Counted from the stretch's first letter, positions 1 through 10,117 are shown. The stretch is DNA of 46,578 nucleotides from Hyphomicrobiaceae bacterium (GCA_025359165.1 JANYHG010000224.1:1-46578); one strand, 5' to 3'. Program-made: numbers and translations. Notes: a model not told the origin generated them from the sequence alone.

Positions 1-969
1 CTCGGTGCCCCAACCGGACCACAAGAACTCCTGCATGACGTAGCCGTTCGCGGCACTCGGGGCAGCATCCGTGTACTTGTTCACACCCAAACGCTCGGCA
101 ACGCAGTATTTGCCCGGATATTTGATGAACGGGTACCCATAGGCAGAACCCGACGTTACCTGCGTGGGAACCGCGGAACCGGTAGCCGCCAGAAAGGCTG
201 CAGCTGTCGGCAACTGAACATCCTGCGCGAATGGCACGATGGCGACCTTCGACGTCTGTTTGCTCTGGTCGGCCCAGATCAGAATGTCGATGGCGTCGCT
301 GGCAGCGGACTGCAGATCGAGGATCTTCTGGCCAGCCATCGAACCGGTGATGTCGAGCATGAAGGATGTTTCGATCGAATAGCCGGTATTGTTACCGCCG
401 GCCGTGATGGTCGTCGATGCCTTGGTCACGACCTTCTGGCAGACCCAGTAGCTGCCAGTGCAACCGGCGGGTGCGCTCGAATCGGCAGCCTGCGGCTTGA
501 CGAAGCCGGCAATGCTCATGAACGGGGTCTTGACCCAAGATGTCGCTGTCCAAGTGAAAAGTGTCTGCGATGAATCGGTGGTGACCGCCGACAGCGTCTT
601 CGATGCCACGAACGGCATCGCAACGGCGCTGAAATAATTCGAAGCGGCAGTCTGCGCGACCGTTGCCACGTTCGTGCTCGTCGTCTGGGCGGCACGGGCA
701 CCCGCCAACGCGGCGGCGTCGAGCGCAGTTTGCATGCGGGCCTTGACGGTGATCATCCGGCTGTAGTCCACAGCCATACCGGTCATCATCATGATCGGCG
801 CAACCATCAATCCGAAGATGATGGCGGTCGAGCCGCGCTTGTCAGAGCTGAAGCGTGCGAGAAACGAGGAACGAGAGGCAATGCCCGCCGGCACTGCCTT
901 AGTGACAATAGAGAGTGGCGCCGAAGTCGGCGTCACCATCTTGGTCGATGGTTTTGTTACGCGGGTCAC
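1..969 (-). CDS. TadG-like pilus assembly protein with VWA domain (partial)
   Basis: This is the first 323 codons of a gene that runs off the left edge of the window. After about 40 polar residues comes a Tad-type N-terminal membrane segment (about residues 42-70) starting RGSTAIIFGLMVAPIMMM, followed by a Met/Ala-rich helix with QTALDAAALAGA. This is the signature of TadE/TadG pseudopilin-like proteins of the Tad/Flp pilus system. A von Willebrand A domain follows, with the metal site read as MLDITGSM, as in TadG proteins. The protein should sit in the inner membrane with the VWA domain in the periplasm. The start is GTG at 967-969, because GGAGG (978-982) lies 8 nt upstream. An in-frame ATG six codons earlier (985-987) has no ribosome-binding site. 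No other tad gene is visible, so the rest of the cluster, if present, lies to the left. Confidence 0.85.
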   Translation of the reverse strand, partial: MTRVTKPSTKMVTPTSAPLSIVTKAVPAGIASRSSFLARFSSDKRGSTAIIFGLMVAPIMMMTGMAVDYSRMITVKARMQTALDAAALAGARAAQTTSTNVATVAQTAASNYFSAVAMPFVASKTLSAVTTDSSQTLFTWTATSWVKTPFMSIAGFVKPQAADSSAPAGCTGSYWVCQKVVTKASTTITAGGNNTGYSIETSFMLDITGSMAGQKILDLQSAASDAIDILIWADQSKQTSKVAIVPFAQDVQLPTAAAFLAATGSAVPTQVTSGSAYGYPFIKYPGKYCVAERLGVNKYTDAAPSAANGYVMQEFLWSGWGTE

Positions 970-1228
970 GAGGGATGCCTCCTGCATCAATTACTGCAAT
1001 GGTCAAACTAATTGAAGCGAGTTGCAGTCTGATAAAATAAATAGATCGGATTTTATGCGTAATCAGTTCTGATTTATGTGTTTAAAAAATAATTATAAGC
1101 TGCTCCAAAATAAACATTTTACTTGGTCGGTAATTTATCCAGGCCGACGCCTGCTCCGGCCGCGAGCGGCGTCGGCAATGCCTCGCGTCTAGCGCATTGT
1201 TTTTGCATTTAAAATTTCGCGTCCAGAA
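970..1228. other. Intergenic region, AT-rich stretch between divergent genes
   Basis: This stretch separates the divergent TadG-like gene and ahcY. About 1020-1115 is strikingly AT-rich for this genome, and 1160-1200 returns to high GC. I see no credible gene. An 82-codon open frame on the minus strand (1082-1330) starts beyond the ahcY-side dyad and has no recognisable domain. Promoters for both genes probably lie here, but no clear -35/-10 pair stands out. Confidence 0.5.
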
Positions 1229-1254
1229 AGGACATAAAGAAATCTTTATGTCCT
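1229..1254. promoter_or_regulatory. Perfect 26-bp dyad upstream of ahcY (SahR-like operator)
   Basis: Two 12-bp arms, AGGACATAAAGA and TCTTTATGTCCT, match perfectly around a central AA. The dyad lies about 178 bp before the ahcY ATG. From memory, ACATAAAG-type palindromes occur upstream of methionine-cycle genes (ahcY, metH, metF) in alphaproteobacteria and are assigned to ArsR-family regulators that sense S-adenosylhomocysteine (SahR type). AhcY removes that compound, so such an operator would fit. The palindrome is seen directly; the regulator is inferred, and no regulator gene lies in the window. Confidence 0.65.
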
Positions 1255-1431
1255 CATTGCCTTCGGTTGCGTCATCAGCTATAGGCTCGCTCGAACTTCG
1301 CCGGATCGGCTGCGCCGCCTTTGTGGACATCTTCGCGAAAAATTATTGCAAGGTTGTTCGTTGTCCGTTTGCGCAATCGCAATCTACGCGGGATTTGAAA
1401 TCCGTACTCACCCTATCGAAAGTTGCCTTGC

Positions 1432-2844
1432 ATGACCGCCAACAAAGATTACATCGTCAAAGACATCGCGCTCGCCGCTTTCGGCCGTAAGGAATTGGCC
1501 ATCGCCGAAACCGAAATGCCCGGCCTGATGGCGACACGTGCCGAGTACGGCGCATCCAAGCCGCTCAAGGGCGCGCGTATCGCCGGCTCGCTGCACATGA
1601 CTATCCAGACCGCAGTGCTGATCGAGACGCTTGCGGCGCTCGGTGCCGATATCCGCTGGGTCTCGTGCAACATCTACTCGACGCAGGACCATGCCGCCGC
1701 CGCCATCGCAGCCGCTGGAATCCCGGTATTCGCAGTCAAGGGCGAAACCCTCGAGGAATACTGGGACTACACCGCGCGCCTGTTCGACTGGCACGGCGGC
1801 GGCATGCCCAACATGATCCTCGACGACGGTGGCGACGCCACGATGTTCGTGCATCTCGGGTTGCGCGCCGAGAAAGGCGATGTGGCGTTCCTCGACCAGC
1901 CGAGTTCTGATGAGGAAATCATTTTCTTCAAACTGCTCAAGAAGACGCTCAAGGAAAAGCCCAAGGGTTGGTTCGCCGAGTTGGCCAAATCCATCCGTGG
2001 CGTGTCCGAAGAGACCACCACCGGTGTGCACCGCCTCTATAATATGGAGAAGGAAGGCAAGCTGCTGTTCCCGGCCATCAACGTCAACGATTCCGTTACC
2101 AAGTCGAAGTTCGACAATCTCTATGGTTGCCGCGAAAGCCTGGTCGACGGTATCCGCCGCGGCACCGACGTGATGATGTCGGGCAAGGTCGCCATGGTCG
2201 CGGGCTTCGGCGACGTCGGCAAAGGTTCGGCCGCATCCCTGCGCCAGGCCGGTTGCCGCGTGATGGTTTCCGAAGTCGATCCGATCTGCGCGTTGCAGGC
2301 GGCGATGGAAGGCTATGAAGTCACCACGATGGAAGATGCCGTCAAGCGCGCCGACATCTTCGTGACTGCTACAGGCAACAAGGACGTGATCACCGCCGAC
2401 CACATGCGCGGCATGAAGGATCGCGCCATCGTCTGCAACATCGGGCATTTCGACAACGAGATCGATGTCGCCGGCCTCAAGAACAACAAATGGCACAACG
2501 TCAAGGATCAGGTCGACGAGATCGAGTTCGCCGACGGCAAGCGTATCCTGCTGCTGTCGCAGGGCCGCCTTGTCAACCTCGGCAACGCCATGGGTCATCC
2601 CTCGTTCGTCATGAGCGCGTCGTTCACCAACCAGACCTTGGCGCAGATCGAACTTTGGACGAAGAAGGACAGCGGCACCTACAAGACGAAGGTGTACACA
2701 CTGCCGAAGCATCTGGACGAGAAGGTTGCGCGGCTGCATCTCGCAAAAATCGGCGTCAAGCTGACCAAGCTGACACCGGCGCAGGCTGATTACATCGGCG
2801 TGAAGTCGGACGGTCCTTACAAGGCGGACCAGTATCGCTACTGA
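1432..2844 (+). CDS. ahcY: Adenosylhomocysteinase (S-adenosyl-L-homocysteine hydrolase)
   Basis: AhcY reversibly splits S-adenosylhomocysteine into homocysteine and adenosine with tightly bound NAD. It keeps the methylation by-product low and feeds the methionine cycle in the cytoplasm. The 470-residue protein begins [20 protein letters not shown], the usual alphaproteobacterial N-terminus. It has the NAD-binding [10 protein letters not shown] motif near residue 258, the substrate-side [13 protein letters not shown], and the C-terminal KADQYRY whose Lys and Tyr contact the cofactor. Length is normal for the bacterial type. I take ATG 1432 as the start; a TTG three codons upstream is less likely. 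A perfect dyad lies upstream and a strong terminator follows, so it is probably transcribed alone. Confidence 0.97.
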   Translation: MTANKDYIVKDIALAAFGRKELAIAETEMPGLMATRAEYGASKPLKGARIAGSLHMTIQTAVLIETLAALGADIRWVSCNIYSTQDHAAAAIAAAGIPVFAVKGETLEEYWDYTARLFDWHGGGMPNMILDDGGDATMFVHLGLRAEKGDVAFLDQPSSDEEIIFFKLLKKTLKEKPKGWFAELAKSIRGVSEETTTGVHRLYNMEKEGKLLFPAINVNDSVTKSKFDNLYGCRESLVDGIRRGTDVMMSGKVAMVAGFGDVGKGSAASLRQAGCRVMVSEVDPICALQAAMEGYEVTTMEDAVKRADIFVTATGNKDVITADHMRGMKDRAIVCNIGHFDNEIDVAGLKNNKWHNVKDQVDEIEFADGKRILLLSQGRLVNLGNAMGHPSFVMSASFTNQTLAQIELWTKKDSGTYKTKVYTLPKHLDEKVARLHLAKIGVKLTKLTPAQADYIGVKSDGPYKADQYRY

Positions 2845-2881
2845 GAAGCCTTCGCAGGATATATTCGGGTCCCAATCGAAG

Positions 2882-2910
2882 CCGGTGCGACGTGTTCGCG
2901 CCGGTTTTTT
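2882..2910 (+). terminator. Rho-independent terminator of ahcY
   Basis: A 9-bp stem (CCGGTGCGA at 2882-2890 with TCGCGCCGG at 2896-2904, one G-U pair in RNA) closes a 5-nt loop and is followed at once by six T residues. It lies 38 nt after the ahcY stop, which makes ahcY and divL separate transcription units. Confidence 0.9.
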
Positions 2911-3121
2911 CCTGTCGGGGGCGTTCTGTCGTCCCCAAGTCGCTTTAACGGGAAATGTGGGCGCAGGGCGTCGGCGATGCTGGCCACGCGCCGGAAACCG
3001 CAGCATTGTTATGCCAAGCGATTCGCATTCGTGCGGATTAGTCGTTTCCAATCGGTTAACATAGACAGCAAGGCGCGTGCGCGTTTGACAATGGATCGGG
3101 CTCTCAGGCCCGAGTGCCGTA

Positions 3122-5626
3122 TTGCCCGAACTCAGGTCCACAATCGGCCATGCACGTGGCGAGCTTGCGATGCTGGTGCTCGCCAGTTTCGCGATCGTAT
3201 GCACGCTACTGGTCGTTTTGTCCGATCAGTCCCAGATCAACCTGACGGGTGAGCAGACCCGGCTGGTGTTGCTGGTCGGGCTGGCGATCGCGTTGGCGAC
3301 GATCGGGCTCGCGCTGTTGCTGCGGCCGCGCTTTGACGCAGGCACGGTGCCTTTGCGCGGCGCAGTCGACGTCACCGAGTTGCGCAAGACGCTGCTGGCG
3401 ACTGAGGCGATCATCAACGCCGAGGCGCAAGTCCTGGTATTCTGGGAGCAGGGTCAACGCGCACGCGTCATCAATCACTCCCTGCAGGCTGTGCCGGGCG
3501 TTCCTTTCGAGCCGGCCGATATCGAGCGCTTCGGCCAGTGGCTTGAGCCGACATCGGCGGAAGAGTTGAAGGCCAGTCTGGATGCGCTGTTTGCGGACGG
3601 ACGCTCATTCAATCTGCTGGTGCGCACGCGGTCGGGCGCCCATCTCGAGGCGGATGGCCGCGCGGCGGGCGGGCGTGCCGTCCTTCGTTTGCGTGACGTG
3701 GTCGGCTATCGCCGCGACCTCGCCCGCATCATCGACCAGCATCGCGACCTGAAGCGCGAGATCCGTGCGAGCCGGTCCTTGCTCGATGCCTTGAGCATTC
3801 CGGTGTGGATGCGCGACGGATCCGGTCGGCTCGATTGGGTCAACAGTGCCTATGTCAAAGCGGTGGATGCCGCGAGCTTGCGCGAAGTGCGCGACGGGCA
3901 ACTCGAGTTGCTCGAAGGCCGGGAACTTGCTCGCGCCAGTGCGCAACTGGCGACCGGAAAAGAGTTCCGCGAGCGGCTGCCCATCATCATCGGTGGCGAT
4001 CGCAAAGCGCACGACGTAGTGCTGCTGCCGCTCGAAGATACGATCGTCGGAGCGGCGATCGACGTGGCCGCCATCGCTGCGGTGAAGGATAGTCACGAAC
4101 GCCAGATCGCCGCCTACGATCGCACCCTGCATCGGGTCGCGACCGGCGTTGCGATGTTCGGACCCGATCAGCGGCTGATCTTCTTCAACGAAGCGTTCAG
4201 GCGTTTGTGGTCGCTCGACGCCGATTGGCTGGAGGGGCGTCCATCCGACGGTGAGACGCTCGACCGGTTACGCGAACTTTCGCGCATTCCGCAGGTCGTC
4301 AACTATCGCGAATGGCGCGCGGGCGTGCTGGCCAGTGCGCGCACAGCGGAGGGCTATGAGAATTGGTGGCATCTGCTTGATGGCCGCACAATTCATCTCA
4401 TTTCCGAGCAGCGCCCCGACGGCGGCGTGACATATCTTTTCGACGACGTGACTGAGCGTCTGGCGCTCGAGAGCCGCTTCAAAAGCCTGATCGAGGTGCA
4501 AAGCGAGACGCTCGATAGCCTCAAGGAAGCCGTCGCGGTGTTTTCGCCGGATGGTCGGCTGTCGCTGTTCAACGCCGCTTTCGTCAATATCTGGCGGCTT
4601 TCACGCGCGACCTTGAAAGAAGGGCCGCACATCGACGCGGTCATTCTGCAATGCCGCGGGTTGTTCGACGACGCCGATGTCTGGACGCGCATGAGCCGCG
4701 CGGTGACCGGCATTTCCGATCGGCGTCAATCAATTGACGGCCAATTCGAGCGTCCTGACGGTACCGTCGTCGACTATGTCACCGCGCCGCTACCCGATGG
4801 TGCCACGTTGATAACCTTTGCCGACGTCACCGATGCCAAGCGTGCGCAGCAGGCGCTGATCGAACGTAACGACGCGCTGATCGCGGCTGACCGACTGAAG
4901 AGCCAGTTCATCGGACATGTGTCGTACGAACTGCGGTCGCCGCTGACAAACATCATCGGCTTCGGCGATCTGCTCGCGCGCCCCAACACCGGCCCGCTCA
5001 ACGAGAAGCAGAAAGAATATCTCGGCGATCTCTCGGCATCGTCGAAAACGCTGCTGGCGATCATCGACGACATTCTCGATCTAGCCACCATCGATGCCGG
5101 CGGATTGGAACTGAAGGTCGCCCCGGTCAAAGTGCGCCATCTCATCGACGTGGCGGTGCTGGGGGTACGGGACCGTGCGCAGCGCGCAAAATTGACGTTG
5201 GATATTCGTGTCGAGGACGACGATGCGATGCTGGTGGCGGACGAAGCCCGCATTCGCCAGGTGCTCTACAATCTGATCTCGAATGCGATCGGTTTTTCGA
5301 ACCCCGGCGCGATCGTGCGCATTCACAGCTGGCGCGATCGCGGGATGCGTCTGTTCGCGGTCGAAGATCAGGGTGTCGGCATACCCAAGGATAAGCAGGC
5401 CCGTGTTCTCGAACGCTTCGAAACGAATAGCCAGGGCGGCAAACATCGCGGTGCGGGACTTGGCCTCGCCATTGTAAAAAGTCTGGTGGAGTTGCACGGC
5501 GGCGCGATGTCGCTCGAGAGCGAGCCTGGGCGTGGCACCAGCGTGGTTGTGCAACTGCCGGAAAACGGGCATGGGCGGCAGCAGATCATATCGTCGGCGC
5601 GGCCAAAGCTGTCGCCGGCGGCCTGA
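3122..5626 (+). CDS. divL: DivL-type PAS sensor kinase with Tyr at the phosphoacceptor site
   Basis: The protein has two N-terminal membrane segments (about residues 17-34 and 47-66), at least three PAS-like regions (about 222-260, 339-380, 461-510), a dimerisation helix near 593-660 and an HATPase domain (N box [13 protein letters not shown] near 717; G boxes [11 protein letters not shown] and [12 protein letters not shown]). The H box reads [12 protein letters not shown], so the usual His is Tyr (codon 4925-4927). This is the hallmark of DivL, the non-canonical kinase that in Caulobacter modulates CckA in response to DivK and so controls CtrA. Its place after ahcY and before tsaE fits a DivL orthologue. 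The start is uncertain: TTG 3122 gives the longest frame, and ATG 3170 would still keep both membrane segments. A 6-bp hairpin (3096-3113) just before the TTG slightly favours the ATG. Confidence 0.88.
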   Translation: MPELRSTIGHARGELAMLVLASFAIVCTLLVVLSDQSQINLTGEQTRLVLLVGLAIALATIGLALLLRPRFDAGTVPLRGAVDVTELRKTLLATEAIINAEAQVLVFWEQGQRARVINHSLQAVPGVPFEPADIERFGQWLEPTSAEELKASLDALFADGRSFNLLVRTRSGAHLEADGRAAGGRAVLRLRDVVGYRRDLARIIDQHRDLKREIRASRSLLDALSIPVWMRDGSGRLDWVNSAYVKAVDAASLREVRDGQLELLEGRELARASAQLATGKEFRERLPIIIGGDRKAHDVVLLPLEDTIVGAAIDVAAIAAVKDSHERQIAAYDRTLHRVATGVAMFGPDQRLIFFNEAFRRLWSLDADWLEGRPSDGETLDRLRELSRIPQVVNYREWRAGVLASARTAEGYENWWHLLDGRTIHLISEQRPDGGVTYLFDDVTERLALESRFKSLIEVQSETLDSLKEAVAVFSPDGRLSLFNAAFVNIWRLSRATLKEGPHIDAVILQCRGLFDDADVWTRMSRAVTGISDRRQSIDGQFERPDGTVVDYVTAPLPDGATLITFADVTDAKRAQQALIERNDALIAADRLKSQFIGHVSYELRSPLTNIIGFGDLLARPNTGPLNEKQKEYLGDLSASSKTLLAIIDDILDLATIDAGGLELKVAPVKVRHLIDVAVLGVRDRAQRAKLTLDIRVEDDDAMLVADEARIRQVLYNLISNAIGFSNPGAIVRIHSWRDRGMRLFAVEDQGVGIPKDKQARVLERFETNSQGGKHRGAGLGLAIVKSLVELHGGAMSLESEPGRGTSVVVQLPENGHGRQQIISSARPKLSPAA

Positions 5627-5652
5627 GCGCGGACCGAGACAGGGCTCAAAGT

Positions 5653-6144
5653 ATGGCAGATCGGGGCGTCCAGTCTGTACTTTCCGAAGCGGAGCTGCAG
5701 GCGTTCGCGGCCGATGTCGCCGCAGTGCTGTTGCCCGGCGATTGCGTGACGTTGCGCGGCGATCTTGGTGCGGGAAAGTCGACGTTTGCACGTGCGTTGA
5801 TAAGAGCGTTCCTCGATGATCCCGACCACGACGTTCCGAGCCCGACTTTCGCGTTGCGGCAGGATTACACAGGGCAGCGTGGCACGATCGTGCACTTCGA
5901 TCTTTATCGCCTTCACGCCGCCTCGGAACTCGATGAACTCGGCTTCGATGAAACACTGGCAACCGCTATTTCCCTCGTGGAGTGGCCCGAACGCGCCGCG
6001 TCGCTGTTACCGGCCGGCCACGTCGAAGTGGCGTTGACCGAGGTTGCGTCCGCTGACGCGCGGTCGATCGAGATCGGCGGGCGCGGTCGCGCGGCGGCCG
6101 CGGTCGTGACGTTGCTTCGGGATCGCGAAAACGGCGCGCGCTGA
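5653..6144 (+). CDS. tsaE: tRNA threonylcarbamoyladenosine biosynthesis ATPase TsaE
   Basis: TsaE (YjeE) is the small ATPase that works with TsaB and TsaD to make the t6A modification at position 37 of ANN-decoding tRNAs. The 163-residue protein has the Walker A motif [16 protein letters not shown] at about residues 36-51, then [20 protein letters not shown] and LVEWPERA, all typical of the family. It follows divL by 26 nt. In many relatives TsaE is fused to, or followed by, an aminoglycoside-phosphotransferase-like sugar kinase. Here the protein stops at normal stand-alone length and no kinase follows in the next 87 nt. Confidence 0.93.
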   Translation: MADRGVQSVLSEAELQAFAADVAAVLLPGDCVTLRGDLGAGKSTFARALIRAFLDDPDHDVPSPTFALRQDYTGQRGTIVHFDLYRLHAASELDELGFDETLATAISLVEWPERAASLLPAGHVEVALTEVASADARSIEIGGRGRAAAAVVTLLRDRENGAR

Positions 6145-6231
6145 CGCGGTTTTGCCCGCTTTTGCTGCATAAGTTGTGCGCAAGGGTGCGTCGCCACGTG
6201 ACGTGGGCACCGTCGGGGGCTACGACAACTC

Positions 6232-6957
6232 ATGACCCAGATCAACACCGCTATGGTACTCGCGGCAGGGCTCGGTACGCGCATGCGGCCGGCGGCGCAA
6301 GACAGGCCGAAACCATTGGTGGCACTGGCGCGCAAGCCGCTGATCGATCATGTGCTCGATCGGCTCGCCGCTGCCGGGATCGCCAGTGCGATCGTCAATG
6401 TGCATCATCGTGCCGACCAGATCGTCGAGCATTTGGCTGAACGAACTCAGCCCGTCATCACGATCTCGGACGAGCGGCAGCACTTGCTCGACACCGGCGG
6501 CGGCGTCAAGAAAGCGTTGCCTTTGCTCGGTCCGAACGGCTTCATCGTCCACAACTCCGATTCTGTCTGGCTCGAAACCCACACATCGAATCTTGCGCGG
6601 CTGATCGCGGCGTGGGACCCGGCGCGGATGGATTGCCTGCTGATGCTCGCGCTGGGTGCGGCGGCCATCGGCTATGACGGTCGCGGCGATTTCTCGCTCG
6701 ACGGAGACGGCAGGGTGCGTCGCCGCCGCGAGCACGAGGTGGTGCCCTTCGTCTTCACCGGCGTGCAAATCGTGCATCCACGCGCGTTCGCTATGACGCC
6801 CGATGGTCCGTTCTCGAACAATCTGGTCTGGAACCATGCGATGCTCACGGGCCGCGCCTGCGGTTTGCGGATGGAAGGGCTGTGGATGCATGTCGGTGCG
6901 CCCGATGCCCTTGCTGCCGCAGAAAACGTATTGGCGACCGGCGGTTTGTCCTCATGA
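6232..6957 (+). CDS. murU: MurU-like nucleotidyltransferase (N-acetylmuramate-1-phosphate uridylyltransferase family)
   Basis: The N-terminus MVLAAGLGTRMRP followed by DRPKPLV is the nucleotide-binding signature of sugar-phosphate nucleotidyltransferases. The DTGGGVKKA and NSDSVW motifs and the 241-residue length match the short MurU type. In Pseudomonas, MurU turns MurNAc-1-phosphate into UDP-MurNAc in a wall-recycling bypass of early peptidoglycan synthesis, using the product of the kinase AmgK. The amgK-type gene that usually precedes it in alphaproteobacteria is absent here. The stop codon overlaps the addB start (ATGA). The exact substrate is inferred from family and context; another NDP-sugar synthase activity is possible. 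Confidence 0.85.
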   Translation: MTQINTAMVLAAGLGTRMRPAAQDRPKPLVALARKPLIDHVLDRLAAAGIASAIVNVHHRADQIVEHLAERTQPVITISDERQHLLDTGGGVKKALPLLGPNGFIVHNSDSVWLETHTSNLARLIAAWDPARMDCLLMLALGAAAIGYDGRGDFSLDGDGRVRRRREHEVVPFVFTGVQIVHPRAFAMTPDGPFSNNLVWNHAMLTGRACGLRMEGLWMHVGAPDALAAAENVLATGGLSS

Positions 6958-9900
6958 TGACGAAGCCCGCAATTTTCACGGTTCCGGTCGGCCGTGCGTT
7001 CCTGCCGAGCCTCGCGGAAGCGATCCTCGCCGGAAATTTGCCGCGACTCGGCGGCGCGCGTCCAGACCCGATCGAGCTGTCGCACATGACGTTGCTGTTG
7101 CCGACACGGCGGGCGGCGCGTGCTCTGGGAGACGCGTTTCTTGCAGCCTCCGGCGGCGCGACGATGCTGCTGCCGCGTATTCGGCCCATCTCCGAAGGCC
7201 AGGAAGATCTGGCACTTCTGAGTGAAGGGGCGAACGGCGGAACGTTTGCAGACACAACCGATATTCCGCCTGCTGTCAGTGAGATCGAGCGCCTGTTGGT
7301 GCTGACTGAGCTTGTGCTCAAGTGGTCACGCGCACTGCGATCCGGCGGCGATATTGAACCGTTCGCCACGGCCGGGGCTTCGACGCCCGCGCAGGCAGCC
7401 AATCTCGCGGCCGAGCTCGCACAACTCATGGACATGGTCGAGACCGAAGGCGTCAGCCTCGACGGACTGGACGCACTCGTGCCCGAGGAGTTTGCCGCGC
7501 ACTGGGCGCAGACCCTCGATTTTCTGCGCATCGTCGTTCAACTTTGGCCGGCGCATCTGACCGCGTACGGCAAGATCAATCCTGCGCACCGGCGCAACCT
7601 CGTCATTCGAGCGGAAGTGGCGCGTCTGATCAAGATGCCGCCGAAGGGGCCGGTAATTATCGCCGGCGTCACCGGCAGCATCCCGGCGACCATCGCGATG
7701 ATGCGTGCCGTAGCGGGCTTGCCGCAAGGCGCGATCGTGCTGCCCGCTCTCGATCAAAGTCTCGATAGTTCAAGTGCGGATTTGATTCCGGCAGGTCATC
7801 CCGAGCATCCGCAATTCGGGTTGGCGAAGTTGTTGCGCGCCTTCGAGATGTCGTTGCGCGACGTCGTCACGTTGCCGGGTCGTGAGATCGGCACGCGGCT
7901 TCGGGCGCGCCAACGCCTGGTCAGCGAAGCGATGCGTCCGGCACCGACGCTGGAACTCTGGCAGCGCTACGTCAGCGAAACACCCGAGGCAGAGATAACT
8001 TCCGCCTGTGACGGCGTGCAGCTGCTGGAGACATCCACCGCCGACGAAGAAGCGGAAGTTGTTGCACTGATTTTGCGCCGCGCAGTCGAGATGCCAGGCG
8101 CGACGGCCGCGCTTGTATCGCCCGATCGCTTGCTCGCGCGCCGCGTCGTCAATCGGCTGGAAACGATGGGCGTCGCGGTGGACGACAGTGCCGGTCGTCC
8201 GCTGGCCAAGACACCGCCGGGGGCCTACCTCAATCTGGTCATAGATGCCTGGGCCGACGACTTCGCCCCTGTGCCGTTGATCGCACTGCTCAAGCATCCG
8301 TTACTGCGTCTGGGTCTGCCGGTGCCGGTCGTTCGCCGGGCGGCGCGCGCGCTCGAGCTGATCGCGTTTCGTGTGCCGTATCTAGGTCGCGGTCTCGAAG
8401 GTGTTCTTGCAGCGCTCGATGTCGCCGAGCAGGACTTGGGCGAGGGGCGACGTCGCCAGCGCGCCACCCGACGTCTGCGCGACGAGGACCGCGCCGGTGT
8501 TCGCGCGCTCGTGATCCAGTTGCAGGCGGCGTTCGCACCATTGCTCGCGGCGTCGAATGTGGCGGGTGAGCAGTCTCTCAAGGTCTGGGCCAAGGCCCAC
8601 GCCGATGTCGCGGAAACCCTCAGTTTGACTGATGAAACGGCCCAGGCAACCGAGCCGGCCGTCGAGCCGATGCCTTCGCCGCTGTGGCAGGGAGATGCCG
8701 GTTTGTCGGCGCACCAGTTCTTTGCCGAGGTGCTCGACGAGAGCATCCGCGCGCCGTCCATTGCGGCCGAGGATTATCCCGATCTCTATCGCGGCCTGAC
8801 ATCGAGTATCAACGTGCGGCCGCGTGTGCCGGCGCATCCGCGCATTTCGATCTGGGGACCCTTCGAGGCGCGTCTGCAGCAACCTGATGTCATAGTTCTC
8901 GGCTCTCTCAACGATGGGGTCTGGCCGGCGTCGGCAGATCCCGGTGCGTGGCTCAATCGCCCGATGCGGTCGCAGTTGGGATTGCCGTCGCCGGAAGAAA
9001 AGATCGGCCAGGCCGCACACGACTTCACGTCGTTTCTCGGCGCGGAACGGGTCTATCTCACACGCTCGGCGAAGATGGACGGCGTGCCGACCGTCCCCTC
9101 GCGCTGGCTGATGCGGCTGTCGGCTCTACTGGACGGAGCCCAACCGCGCACGCACAAATCTGCCCGCGAAATGCTGGCGAGCGACGAACCGTGGCAGTCC
9201 TGGGCCCGCGCGCGCGACGATGTGCAGAAAGCGCCTGCGCTTGCGGCACCGGCACCGAAACCCGCCTATGCATGGCGTCCGCGGCAGTTGCCAGTGACAG
9301 CCATCGAGCGCTGGTTGGCGAACCCCTATGCCATCTATGCGCAGCACGTGCTGAAACTCGAAAAGCTCGATGTTATCGGTGGTGAGCCGGGTGCAGCCCT
9401 AAAAGGTCAGATCATCCACGACGCGCTGCATCGTTTTGCGGCGCGCTATCCGCGCGAGCTTCCCGCCGATATCGCCGCTCACCTGCTCGATGAAGCCCGT
9501 GCGGCGATGCAGACCTACGCGGCCCACCCGCGTGTCGCCGCTTTCTGGTTGCCGCGTTTCGAGCGCTTTGCGCAGTGGTTTGCCGAAACCGAACATGGCC
9601 GTCGCGAGGGCAGTTTGACGACGATCGCCGAAGTCGAGGGCAGCACGGTCGTGCCGGGCCTGACGGAACCGTTCGTGCTCAAGGCGCGCGCCGATCGCAT
9701 GGATGTCGGCGCGCAGGCGCTCGTCATCACCGATTACAAAACGGGTCGTGCGCCGCCGGACAAACGCGTGACGTCTGGTGCGTCGCCGCAGTTGCCGCTG
9801 GAAGCCGCGATCGCGCTTGCTGGTGGATTTACCGGTATTGCCGGCAAATCGATCCAGGGCTTGGCCTACGTGCGCGTCTCCGGCGGTGAACCACCCGGCG

Positions 9901-10115
9901 AGTATCGCATCGTCAAGACAGACGACGCGGCAGGACTGGCGGATCAGACGCGGCGTGGCCTCGAAAAGCTGATTGCGAAATTCGACGATCCGGCGACGCC
10001 TTATCGGGCGGTGCGCCGCGCCGCGTTCGCGCACAGCTATGCGTTCGACGACTACGCGCATTTGGCGCGGGTGGCGGAGTGGTCGGCCGTCGACGATGCC
10101 GGCGAGGAGGGTTGA
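6954..10115 (+). CDS. addB: Double-strand break repair protein AddB
   Basis: AddB is one half of the AddAB helicase-nuclease that processes double-strand ends for RecA-dependent repair, the functional counterpart of RecBCD. The start is ATG 6954, overlapping the murU stop by 4 nt (translational coupling). The frame is open for 24 codons upstream, but that part is Cys/Arg-rich and is murU read in another frame. The 1053-residue protein begins FTVPVGRAFLPSLAEAIL, has LLPTRRAARALGDAFL near residue 46, a degenerate helicase core, and a C-terminal RecB-type nuclease with GQIIHDALHRFAARYP (about 817) and the catalytic ITDYKTGR (about 925). No Cys cluster of the iron-sulphur-staple type is visible at the C-terminus. 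Confidence 0.93.
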   Translation: MMTKPAIFTVPVGRAFLPSLAEAILAGNLPRLGGARPDPIELSHMTLLLPTRRAARALGDAFLAASGGATMLLPRIRPISEGQEDLALLSEGANGGTFADTTDIPPAVSEIERLLVLTELVLKWSRALRSGGDIEPFATAGASTPAQAANLAAELAQLMDMVETEGVSLDGLDALVPEEFAAHWAQTLDFLRIVVQLWPAHLTAYGKINPAHRRNLVIRAEVARLIKMPPKGPVIIAGVTGSIPATIAMMRAVAGLPQGAIVLPALDQSLDSSSADLIPAGHPEHPQFGLAKLLRAFEMSLRDVVTLPGREIGTRLRARQRLVSEAMRPAPTLELWQRYVSETPEAEITSACDGVQLLETSTADEEAEVVALILRRAVEMPGATAALVSPDRLLARRVVNRLETMGVAVDDSAGRPLAKTPPGAYLNLVIDAWADDFAPVPLIALLKHPLLRLGLPVPVVRRAARALELIAFRVPYLGRGLEGVLAALDVAEQDLGEGRRRQRATRRLRDEDRAGVRALVIQLQAAFAPLLAASNVAGEQSLKVWAKAHADVAETLSLTDETAQATEPAVEPMPSPLWQGDAGLSAHQFFAEVLDESIRAPSIAAEDYPDLYRGLTSSINVRPRVPAHPRISIWGPFEARLQQPDVIVLGSLNDGVWPASADPGAWLNRPMRSQLGLPSPEEKIGQAAHDFTSFLGAERVYLTRSAKMDGVPTVPSRWLMRLSALLDGAQPRTHKSAREMLASDEPWQSWARARDDVQKAPALAAPAPKPAYAWRPRQLPVTAIERWLANPYAIYAQHVLKLEKLDVIGGEPGAALKGQIIHDALHRFAARYPRELPADIAAHLLDEARAAMQTYAAHPRVAAFWLPRFERFAQWFAETEHGRREGSLTTIAEVEGSTVVPGLTEPFVLKARADRMDVGAQALVITDYKTGRAPPDKRVTSGASPQLPLEAAIALAGGFTGIAGKSIQGLAYVRVSGGEPPGEYRIVKTDDAAGLADQTRRGLEKLIAKFDDPATPYRAVRRAAFAHSYAFDDYAHLARVAEWSAVDDAGEEG

Positions 10116-10117
10116 GC

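Noticed and set aside
1255-1431. An SAH or SAM riboswitch before ahcY
   Set aside because: I looked for the paired and conserved elements of these riboswitches between the dyad and the start codon and could not assemble them; the palindrome explains the regulation better.
1408-3204. A 598-codon open frame antisense to ahcY
   Set aside because: It lies opposite a certain ahcY, has no domain, and has the His/Asp/Val-rich composition typical of the frame mirrored from a high-GC gene.
9900-10115. Loss of the AddB iron-sulphur staple as a novelty
   Set aside because: No Cys cluster is visible, but as far as I know this is usual for alphaproteobacterial AddB, so it is not a finding.
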